Below are positions 1-5,189 of a stretch of DNA of 5,189 nucleotides, in pieces. Position numbers and translations under genes: made by a program. Numbering within the stretch: the stretch's first letter is position 1; every line of letters starts with the position of its first letter. Origin of the DNA: Planctomycetota bacterium (GTDB lineage Bacteria > Planctomycetota > Phycisphaerae > UBA1845 > UTPLA1); assembly GCA_027295245.1 (NCBI GenBank), contig JAPULF010000144.1, positions 1-5,189 on the forward strand. The letters are read 5' to 3'. The notes beneath the pieces were generated by a model. It ran no database searches and had not been told where the DNA came from. It saw only the letters and a list, made by a program, of their open reading frames with translations.

Positions 1-1
1 C

Positions 2-190
2 GAGGCCGTCGACGCCGAGCACGCCCAACTCCGCGAAGCCATCGCCGAACTGCCGCCCGCAAGGCTGCCCCAGGTCCCCAAGGGAAGCAAGATCGACAAC
101 GCCAAGCTCATCTACGGAACCGCCGCCCACGACCTGTACCACGCCGGGCAGATTCGGCTGTTGAAGAGCCTGTCTGGAAAGAAGGGATGA
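2..190 (+). CDS. DinB/YfiT-fold family protein, C-terminal fragment (5' end outside window)
   Basis: This is the last 62 codons of an open frame that enters from the left edge and ends at TGA 188-190. The tail reads YGTAAHDLYHAGQIRLLK. The HxxxH pair (fragment residues 43 and 47) followed by AGQ and a basic helix is the usual last helix of DinB/YfiT four-helix-bundle proteins. In that family, three histidines bind a divalent metal; the first histidine would lie outside the window. Members include damage-inducible proteins and thiol-dependent (bacillithiol or mycothiol) transferases, so the exact activity cannot be told from this fragment. No terminator is evident after the stop, and the next transcription unit appears to start about 64 nt later from its own promoter. 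The family call rests on the short C-terminal motif alone. Confidence 0.72.
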   Translation, partial: EAVDAEHAQLREAIAELPPARLPQVPKGSKIDNAKLIYGTAAHDLYHAGQIRLLKSLSGKKG

Positions 191-241
191 TGCTTTGTCT
201 CACGTGCCACCGAGACTCTGGCGGAATTGCCGCGGAGTGCG

Positions 242-247
242 TATGAT
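242..247 (+). promoter_or_regulatory. Putative sigma-70 -10 box driving the TPP-riboswitch leader
   Basis: TATGAT matches the TATAAT consensus at five of six positions. A TG lies just upstream at 238-239, one base further away than in a perfect extended -10. The expected start point is about A254, which is where the riboswitch aptamer begins. No good -35 box is seen: at 17-bp spacing the hexamer is TGGCGG. The position immediately before the aptamer is the main support. Confidence 0.5.
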
Positions 248-254
248 CCCTTCA

Positions 255-370
255 CGAACAGGGGCGGTCCGCCGCGGCGGGCATGAGATTCGCGATGCGA
301 TCGGTCGCGAGAACCCTTTGAACCTGATCAGCGACGAGAGTTTCGGCTCCGCCTGCGAAGGGAGGTCTGA
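255..370 (+). promoter_or_regulatory. TPP riboswitch (THI element)
   Basis: Thiamine pyrophosphate-sensing aptamer in the leader of the methyltransferase-thiC unit. The order of conserved parts is right. GGGG (261-264) is the 5' side of P2. GUCCGC/GCGGGC (267-272/277-282) forms P3 with a CGCG loop. UGAGA (284-288) is the pyrimidine-sensing junction. UCGCGA/UCGCGA (290-295/305-310) is an optional P3a. ACCC (313-316) closes P2. GAACCUGAUC (320-329) is the near-invariant THI core. CAG/CUG (329-331/353-355) forms P5, and GCGAAGGGA (355-363) carries the pyrophosphate-binding side and the P4 return strand. P1 is weak, and the usual UAAU-type L5 is replaced by a longer arm (332-352). Known members repress thiamine genes on binding TPP by termination or by blocking ribosome binding. 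No U-tract terminator follows, so translational control or Rho-dependent termination is more likely here (inference). Confidence 0.9.
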
Positions 371-414
371 CTCTGACCGAAATCAAATGCAACGCCAACG
401 AACCTGAATCGGAT

Positions 415-427
415 TGCCCGGCGGGCA
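415..427 (+). other. Leader hairpin between riboswitch and methyltransferase gene
   Basis: UGCCC (415-419) and GGGCA (423-427) form a perfect 5-bp stem with a 3-nt loop. It is not followed by a U-tract, so it is not a classic intrinsic terminator. The same 5' arm is also complementary to the P3 strand of the aptamer (278-283). It could be part of the expression platform or simply a chance GC-rich palindrome. Confidence 0.3.
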
Positions 428-460
428 CCGCGACCGGTTTGCACGTCGACGATAGATGGC

Positions 461-465
461 AGGAG
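461..465 (+). promoter_or_regulatory. Ribosome binding site of the methyltransferase gene
   Basis: AGGAG ends five nucleotides before ATG 471. This favours 471 over the in-frame ATG at 456, which has no Shine-Dalgarno sequence and would put AGGAG inside the coding region. Confidence 0.7.
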
Positions 466-470
466 CGTCC

Positions 471-1211
471 ATGATTGCGGTTGCGGACATTGCCACCGAT
501 TTCACGCTCGAATTCGTACGCCTGCACCTGCCGCCGGGGTCGGTTCGCATCCTGGAAGTGGGGTGCGGCGACGGGGCCGTCGCGGCCCGGCTTGAACGGT
601 CGACCGCGGCCGTCGTTGCGATCGACGCCGATGAAGATTCCGTGCGGGCCGCTCGGAAGCGCGGGGTGGACGCGCGGCGGGCGGACTGGCCGGAATTTGA
701 GGATGGCGTATTCGACGCAGTGCTGTTCGTTCGGTCGCTGCATCACATTTCGCCGCTGAATGCGGCAGTGCGACGGGCCGCCGAACACCTGTCGCCCGGC
801 GGCCGTGTGATCGTTGAAGACTTCGCGTTCGACACTTGCGACCGCCGGACTGCCCAATGGTTTCAAGACCGATTGCGCCGGATTCCCGACGAATCGTTCA
901 AATCCGCGGACGGCCACAGCTTCGCGCAGCGTGCTCGATCCGCGGCCGATCCGCTTGCCGCATGGCGCGAAGATCACGCCCGGCACGGAAAACTTCACAC
1001 GGCGGCCGAGTTGCGGAGCGCGTTGGACGGTTGTTTCGACCGCGTCGAGGAATGGACGGCGCCCTATTTGTTTCGATATGTCGCGGCGGCGTTGGCGCCG
1101 GGCGAGGCCCAAACCGCGGCATTGAATACGTTCTTGAAGGACGAGCGAGGCACAATCGAGAACCGCGCAATTCGACCGATCGGCAGGCGATATGTGGCAT
1201 CGCTGGAATAG
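471..1211 (+). CDS. Class I SAM-dependent methyltransferase of unknown substrate, first gene behind a TPP riboswitch
   Basis: The gene encodes a 246-residue soluble protein with a Rossmann-type methyltransferase fold. Motif I is ILEVGCGDG (residues 27-35), the glycine-rich SAM loop. The acidic residue that normally binds the SAM ribose lies in VVAIDAD (48-54). FDAVLFVRSLHHI (81-93) is the motif IV region, and LSPGGRVIVEDF (107-118) is the strand after the typical PGG turn. The C-terminal half (about 119-246: WFQDRLR, W..DHA.HGKLHTAAELRSALDGCF, PYLFRYV, and a final IRPIGRRYVAS) resembles uncharacterised bacterial methyltransferases of the Methyltransf_11/25 type and likely forms the substrate cap. 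No signal peptide or membrane segment is seen. The TPP riboswitch upstream and thiC downstream suggest control by thiamine status, but no thiamine step is known to need this enzyme. Start 471 was chosen for its AGGAG; ATG 456 would add five residues. Substrate cannot be inferred. Confidence 0.85.
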   Translation: MIAVADIATDFTLEFVRLHLPPGSVRILEVGCGDGAVAARLERSTAAVVAIDADEDSVRAARKRGVDARRADWPEFEDGVFDAVLFVRSLHHISPLNAAVRRAAEHLSPGGRVIVEDFAFDTCDRRTAQWFQDRLRRIPDESFKSADGHSFAQRARSAADPLAAWREDHARHGKLHTAAELRSALDGCFDRVEEWTAPYLFRYVAAALAPGEAQTAALNTFLKDERGTIENRAIRPIGRRYVASLE

Positions 1212-1254
1212 ACCGGAATGGAACTGTCTTTCGTTCGATTGCCGTGGCAAGCGC

Positions 1255-1271
1255 ATCCGCAGCTTTCGGAT
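1255..1271 (+). other. Hairpin in the methyltransferase-thiC spacer
   Basis: AUCCG (1255-1259) pairs with CGGAU (1267-1271) around a 7-nt loop. Only a short UU follows, so it is at best a weak terminator or processing site. The 163-nt spacer that contains it holds no plausible gene. Confidence 0.2.
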
Positions 1272-1327
1272 TTCGAAGCGGCGTGGTTATCGACGTGGAT
1301 CAACGACAGAAAACAACGCGCCTCATC

Positions 1328-1346
1328 AGCGGGCGGGAGTCCCGCT
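1328..1346 (+). other. GC-rich hairpin just upstream of the thiC ribosome binding site
   Basis: AGCGGG (1328-1333) pairs with CCCGCU (1341-1346) around a 7-nt loop. An alternative register pairs GCGGG (1333-1337) with CCCGC (1341-1345). It ends 15 nt before the thiC GGGAG and has no U-tract. Possible roles are a translational control element, an RNA processing site or an mRNA-stabilising stem between the two genes; it may also have no function. Confidence 0.3.
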
Positions 1347-1361
1347 TGAATCGTGAATGAA

Positions 1362-1366
1362 GGGAG
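1362..1366 (+). promoter_or_regulatory. Ribosome binding site of thiC
   Basis: GGGAG lies eight nucleotides before ATG 1375. It decides the start: the earlier in-frame ATG at 1357 overlaps the stretch just before this site, lacks its own Shine-Dalgarno sequence, and would add MKGDYP, which is absent from the usual MTQL...ARKG ThiC N-terminus. Confidence 0.8.
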
Positions 1367-1374
1367 ATTATCCA

Positions 1375-3039
1375 ATGACCCAGTTACAAGCGGCCCGTAA
1401 GGGTATCGTCACACCGGAAATGGTTCGCGTCGCTACACGCGAGAACGTAACACCCGAGTTTATCCGCGATGAGGTCGCCCGGGGCCGGCTCGTCATCCCC
1501 GCCAACATCCGGCACCTTGCCGGATCGGCCGGTCGCGCCCCGCGAATGCGCACCGTCGCGCAAAACGGCAGCAGCCTCCAGGCCGTCGATGTCGAGCACC
1601 TGACGTCCACGACCGGCCATCCGGGCCATCGCGACGACGCCCGGCTGTGGGTCAATCAGACCGTCTCCGATCGCCTGGTTCGGATCAACGACCCGAGCGC
1701 GTTGAAAGGCCAGGTCGCACCCAAGCGCCTCGACCCCATGGCCATCGGCCGAATGGTCACCACCAAGATCAACGCCAACATCGGCGCCAGCCCGGTCTCC
1801 TCCGGCACCGACGAGGAGGTCGAAAAGCTGCACTGGGCCCAGAAGTACGGGGCCGACACCCTCATGGACCTCTCCACCGGCGGAAATCTCGACGGCTGTC
1901 GCCAGGCGATCATCGACCACAGCACCATTCCGATCGGCACCGTTCCGATTTACTCCATGATCATCGGTCGATCCATCGAGGACCTGACCTATGACGACAT
2001 CCTGCGGATGGTCGAGCATCAGGCGCAACAGGGGGTCGATTACTTCACGATCCACGCGGGCATCCTCAAGGAAAATCTACACCTGATCCGCAAGCGCATC
2101 ACCGGCCTGGTTTCGCGCGGCGGTTCGCTGCTGGCCAAGTGGATGATCCACCACAACAAGCAGAACCCCATGTACGACCTCTTCGACGACATCAGCGCCA
2201 TCATGCGACAGTACGACGTCACCTATTCCCTCGGCGACGGCGTCCGACCGGGCTGCCTGAAGGACGCCGGCGACGCCGCCCAAATAGCGGAACTCGAGGT
2301 CCTCGCCGAGCTGACCGCCCGCTCCCGCGATGCCGGCGTTCAGGTCATGGTCGAGGGCCCCGGCCACGTGCCGCTCCACGAGATCGCATGGAACATGCAG
2401 GTCCAGCAACGACTGTGCGACGACGCCCCGTTCTACGTCCTCGGCCCGTTGGTCACCGACGTGTTTCCCGGGTACGACCACATCACGAGTTGCATCGGCG
2501 CCACCGAGGCCGCCAGGGCCGGGGCCGCCATGCTCTGCTACGTCACGCCCAAGGAGCACGTCGGCCTGCCCAAGGCCGATGACGTCCGCGAAGGCTGCAT
2601 CGCCTACAAGATCGCCGCCCATGCCGGCGACGTCGCCCGCAACATTCCAGGCGCCCGTCAGTGGGACGACGACATGTCTAAGGCCCGTGCGGCACTGAAT
2701 TGGCCCAAGCAATTCGAGATCGCCTTCGACGGCGAACGCGCCCGGGCCTTTCACGACGAAGACTTGGACGTTGACACCGACTTCTGCGCCATGTGCGGGC
2801 ACGACTGGTGCAGCATGCGGATCAGCAAGGAGATCACCGACTGGGCCAGCGGCAAGGACGCGGACTTTCAGCCGGAAAAACGCGCCGCGGCATCACCCGG
2901 CCTGACGGCGGAGCAGATCGAATTCCTCTCCCCGCGGGGACAAAAGCACGATTGCCACAGCGACAACGTGGCCGACTCCGAGGAAGCGAAGGCCGTACAG
3001 GACAGTTACGTCAAACTCAACGTGCCGGCCTCGGGATAG
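1375..3039 (+). CDS. thiC: Phosphomethylpyrimidine synthase (HMP-P synthase) ThiC
   Basis: Radical-SAM enzyme that rearranges 5-aminoimidazole ribotide (AIR) to hydroxymethylpyrimidine phosphate (HMP-P), the pyrimidine moiety of thiamine, in the cytoplasm. The 554-residue protein opens with [10 protein letters not shown], as in short-form ThiC without the extra N-terminal ThiC-associated domain. Family blocks follow in order: [66 protein letters not shown] (325-333), [15 protein letters not shown] and [12 protein letters not shown]. His331 and His395 are at the spacing of the pair that binds metal in known ThiC structures. The cluster motif CX2CX4C is C471-A-M-C474-G-H-D-W-C479, binding the [4Fe-4S] cluster that cleaves SAM. 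Odd points: about 69 extra residues (49-117) between IPANIRHL and LDPMAIG, and a 75-residue tail after the cluster containing HDCH (525-528). All core motifs are intact, so the enzyme should be active. It is probably co-transcribed with the upstream methyltransferase under TPP-riboswitch control, although the 163-nt gap leaves room for a separate promoter. Confidence 0.97.
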   Translation: MTQLQAARKGIVTPEMVRVATRENVTPEFIRDEVARGRLVIPANIRHLAGSAGRAPRMRTVAQNGSSLQAVDVEHLTSTTGHPGHRDDARLWVNQTVSDRLVRINDPSALKGQVAPKRLDPMAIGRMVTTKINANIGASPVSSGTDEEVEKLHWAQKYGADTLMDLSTGGNLDGCRQAIIDHSTIPIGTVPIYSMIIGRSIEDLTYDDILRMVEHQAQQGVDYFTIHAGILKENLHLIRKRITGLVSRGGSLLAKWMIHHNKQNPMYDLFDDISAIMRQYDVTYSLGDGVRPGCLKDAGDAAQIAELEVLAELTARSRDAGVQVMVEGPGHVPLHEIAWNMQVQQRLCDDAPFYVLGPLVTDVFPGYDHITSCIGATEAARAGAAMLCYVTPKEHVGLPKADDVREGCIAYKIAAHAGDVARNIPGARQWDDDMSKARAALNWPKQFEIAFDGERARAFHDEDLDVDTDFCAMCGHDWCSMRISKEITDWASGKDADFQPEKRAAASPGLTAEQIEFLSPRGQKHDCHSDNVADSEEAKAVQDSYVKLNVPASG

Positions 3040-3107
3040 GTACTGATACACATGCGTTGCCCCCCAACGGCGTCAGAGCCGCGCTCCAGTCTGGGAGAAT
3101 ACACGTC

Positions 3108-3121
3108 GCGTGACACCACGC
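3108..3121 (+). other. Short hairpin in the thiC-recQ gap
   Basis: GCGUG (3108-3112) and CACGC (3117-3121) form a perfect 5-bp stem with an ACAC loop, followed by CCUGAUCCUGU rather than a U-tract. It overlaps the -35-like hexamer of recQ. It might help end thiC transcription, but the evidence is thin. Confidence 0.2.
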
Positions 3122-3137
3122 CCTGATCCTGTACGAT
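3110..3137 (+). promoter_or_regulatory. Putative sigma-70 promoter of recQ (leaderless)
   Basis: GTGACA (3110-3115) matches TTGACA at five of six positions. TACGAT (3132-3137) fits the TAnnnT -10 pattern, and the spacer is 16 bp. The expected start point is at 3144-3145, the A of the recQ ATG. There is no Shine-Dalgarno sequence before that ATG, in keeping with a leaderless mRNA. Confidence 0.45.
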
Positions 3138-3144
3138 TCACGCC

Positions 3145-5189
3145 ATGACCCGGATGGATACCGAACAAGCGGTCTTGGCCTCCATCAAAGAGTACTGGGG
3201 CTTCGAGCAGTTGCGCCCGCTGCAAGCCGAGGCGATCGCCGCCGGCGTGCAGCGACGGGATTCGCTCGTGGTCATGCCCACCGGCGGCGGCAAGTCGCTG
3301 TGCTATCAGGTGCCGCCGCTGATTGCCAAGCGGACCGACGTTGTGGTCTCGCCGTTGATCTCGCTGATGAAGGACCAGGTCGACGGGCTCCGGGCCTGCG
3401 GCTATCCCGCGGCGGCGATTCACAGCGGCATGTCGCGAGAAGAGCAGAGCGAGATCTCCGCGGACCTCTACAACGGGCGGTTGCGACTCCTGTTTGTTTC
3501 GCCCGAACGAATCCTGACACCCGGATTCCTGCGGTTGATGGAGGGGGCCAAGGTACAGGCCTTCGCGATCGACGAGGCCCACTGCATCAGCCATTGGGGA
3601 CACGATTTTCGGCCGGACTATCGACGGCTGGCCGAACTCAAAAAGCACTTTCCGAAGGCCACGCTGCACGCATTCACCGCCACGGCGACCGGACGGGTGC
3701 AGCAGGACATCGTTCAGCAGTTGCGCCTGACGGACGCCCAGGTGCTGGTCGGTTCGTTCGATCGGCCGAACCTGGTGTATCGCGTGATTCCACGGAGCGA
3801 TGTCGACGCCCAGGTGATCGATATACTCTCGCGACACAAGCGCCAGGCGGCGATCGTCTATTGCATCAGCCGAAAGGACACCGAGGCCCGTGCAGGGGCC
3901 TTGAAAAAGGTGGGCATACGGGCGGCGTATTACCACGCCGGAATGGACGCAACGAACCGCCGGGAAACGCAGGACGCATTCGCCCGAGAGCGGCTCGACG
4001 TGATCGTCGCGACGGTCGCCTTCGGCATGGGCATCGACCGCAGCGACGTGCGGTGCGTCATCCACGCCGCCATGCCGAAGTCCGTCGAGCACTATCAGCA
4101 GGAGTCGGGGCGGGCCGGACGCGATGGGCTGGAGGCCGAATGCGTGCTGCTGTATTCGCCCGCCGACGCCATGAAATGGGAGGGCCTGATTCGAAGGAGC
4201 GCCGAAGAAGCGAACGTCGACGCGGCGACCACGGAAGCCATTCTGACACTCATTGCACACATGCGCACGTACGCGGGCGGAATGGCCTGCCGTCACTCGG
4301 CGCTCGTGGAGTACTTCGGACAATCACTCGAAAAGGACAACTGCGGTGCTTGCGACGTCTGCCTGAACGAGATTGAAGACGTAGAGGATGTGACCGTCCT
4401 GGCGCAGAAGGTCCTTTCCTGCGTGGCCCGCGCGGGAGAGTGCTTCGGCGTCGTTCACATCGTGGACATTCTCAAGGGCGCCAAGACCGAGCGGATGCTT
4501 CATAACCGCCACCACCAGTTGAGCACCTACGGCCTGTTGTCGGACATGGACAAGGCCGCCCTCAAACGCCGAGTGTTCGATCTCGTCGATCAGGGAATTC
4601 TGGCGCGAACCACGGACGAGATGCCCGTCTTGCAGCTCAACAATGTGTCGTGGGAAGTACTGCGTGGAGAGCGGCGCGTGTCGCTTCGCAAGCAGGAGGT
4701 CCGCGTCGTACGGAAGACGCGGGCCGAGTCCGACTCGTGGGAGGGCGTGGACCAAGGGCTGTTCGACGTCCTACGCGCCTTGCGGCTGGAATTGGCCAAC
4801 GAGCGCGACGCGCCGGCGTATACGATCATGCACGATACCACGCTAAGAGACATTGCCCGACGCCGGCCGGTCACGCTGATGCAGTTTCGCGAGGCACACG
4901 GCATCGGCGATGCGAAAGCCGCGGCCTTCGGCGAGCGCACCACGAAATGCGTGCGCGAATACTGCGAGCAACACGGCCTCGATACCAATCAATCCACACC
5001 GTCCGGCATGCCCTTGCCCGCCCACGCGAAGCCCCCACAGGCAGGGCCCGCCCCGCGAAAGCCCGCGTCCACGTCGCCAGCCAAGAAGTGGGCACTCCAG
5101 ATGTTCGCGGACGGGGCCGACATTGACGAAGTCACGGAGGCGGTCCAGCGCGGCCGCTCCACGACCTGCGGCTACCTCGCCGAGTACAT
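3145..5189 (+). CDS. recQ: ATP-dependent DNA helicase RecQ (3' end outside window)
   Basis: 3'-5' DNA helicase of recombination and replication-fork repair. The frame is open for 681 codons to the window edge. Helicase core, RecA-like domains 1 and 2 (about 5-345): Q-motif region with Gln27, Walker A MPTGGGKS (44-51, Lys50), DEAH box (143-146) with the aromatic-rich loop SHWGHDFRPDY, motif III FTATAT (177-182), and motif VI QESGRAGRDG (319-328). Zinc module: Cys382, Cys400, Cys403, Cys406, the classic RecQ four-cysteine set. An RQC winged helix follows (about 415-515), then one HRDC domain (about 535-612). A Pro/Ala/Lys-rich linker (617-648) leads to WALQMFADGADIDEV...GYLAEY, which matches the helix-turn-helix seen at the C-end of many long RecQ proteins. 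Only the last few residues are likely missing. An in-frame TGA at 3124 limits the start to ATG 3145 or ATG 3154; neither has a Shine-Dalgarno sequence. No functional link to thiC is apparent, so transcription is probably separate. Confidence 0.96.
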   Translation, partial: MTRMDTEQAVLASIKEYWGFEQLRPLQAEAIAAGVQRRDSLVVMPTGGGKSLCYQVPPLIAKRTDVVVSPLISLMKDQVDGLRACGYPAAAIHSGMSREEQSEISADLYNGRLRLLFVSPERILTPGFLRLMEGAKVQAFAIDEAHCISHWGHDFRPDYRRLAELKKHFPKATLHAFTATATGRVQQDIVQQLRLTDAQVLVGSFDRPNLVYRVIPRSDVDAQVIDILSRHKRQAAIVYCISRKDTEARAGALKKVGIRAAYYHAGMDATNRRETQDAFARERLDVIVATVAFGMGIDRSDVRCVIHAAMPKSVEHYQQESGRAGRDGLEAECVLLYSPADAMKWEGLIRRSAEEANVDAATTEAILTLIAHMRTYAGGMACRHSALVEYFGQSLEKDNCGACDVCLNEIEDVEDVTVLAQKVLSCVARAGECFGVVHIVDILKGAKTERMLHNRHHQLSTYGLLSDMDKAALKRRVFDLVDQGILARTTDEMPVLQLNNVSWEVLRGERRVSLRKQEVRVVRKTRAESDSWEGVDQGLFDVLRALRLELANERDAPAYTIMHDTTLRDIARRRPVTLMQFREAHGIGDAKAAAFGERTTKCVREYCEQHGLDTNQSTPSGMPLPAHAKPPQAGPAPRKPASTSPAKKWALQMFADGADIDEVTEAVQRGRSTTCGYLAEY

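Noticed and set aside
195..407. 70-codon open frame in the leader
   Set aside because: It runs straight through the TPP aptamer, has no Shine-Dalgarno sequence, and its protein is low-complexity Arg-rich with no recognisable motif.
415..440. Intrinsic terminator after the riboswitch
   Set aside because: The GC hairpin at 415-427 is followed by CCGCGACCGG rather than a run of U, so it does not meet the definition.
456..470. Upstream ATG at 456 as methyltransferase start
   Set aside because: ATG 456 has no Shine-Dalgarno sequence, while AGGAG at 461-465 is well placed for ATG 471.
252..1256. Long reverse-strand frame of 334 codons
   Set aside because: It is antisense to the riboswitch and to the motif-bearing methyltransferase. 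Its protein is Arg/Pro-rich without family motifs, as expected from a GC-rich shadow frame.
1212..1374. A second riboswitch or small gene in the methyltransferase-thiC spacer
   Set aside because: No THI core (CUGAUC, UGAGA, GCGnAGGGA) is present, and no open frame there has both a ribosome site and a plausible protein.
3073..4323. Reverse-strand frame of 416 codons
   Set aside because: It lies opposite the helicase core of recQ, whose motifs are all intact in the forward frame. The reverse protein shows no domain.
3300..4376. Forward frame of 358 codons overlapping recQ
   Set aside because: It is a +1-type shadow of recQ, and the RecQ motifs are read in the frame starting at 3145.

Overview
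This is a GC-rich bacterial window in which every gene I can support lies on the + strand. The ThiC sequence (start [10 protein letters not shown], with LSTGGNLD and IRHL...LDPMAIG) and the gene mix suggest a planctomycete-like organism. That is a guess from sequence style only, not a taxonomic call.

Layout. Bases 2-190 hold the C-terminal end of a DinB/YfiT-fold protein that starts outside the window. Bases 191-470 hold no credible gene but carry a TPP (thiamine pyrophosphate) riboswitch aptamer at about 255-370, just downstream of a TATGAT -10 box at 242-247. The leader then runs about 100 nt to a class I SAM-dependent methyltransferase gene (471-1211, substrate unknown). A 163-nt spacer with hairpins leads to thiC (1375-3039), encoding phosphomethylpyrimidine synthase, which makes the pyrimidine half of thiamine. 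After a 105-nt gap, a recQ-type DNA helicase gene starts at 3145 and runs off the right edge within its C-terminal helix-turn-helix module.

How it works together. The likely unit is promoter, TPP riboswitch, methyltransferase, thiC. Thiamine pyrophosphate would turn the leader off and so limit HMP-P synthesis. The unusual point is that the gene directly behind the riboswitch is an uncharacterised methyltransferase rather than thiC, which suggests a thiamine-linked role or a gene inserted into a thiC leader. The recQ gene looks independent: it has its own promoter-like -35/-10 pair, whose expected start point falls on the ATG, so the mRNA may be leaderless.

Points worth a second look are the methyltransferase behind the riboswitch, an atypical enlarged P5/L5 in the aptamer, possible base pairing between aptamer and downstream leader, an insertion of about 69 residues near the ThiC N-terminus, and the probable leaderless recQ. 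I found no mobile element, tRNA, rRNA or CRISPR array.
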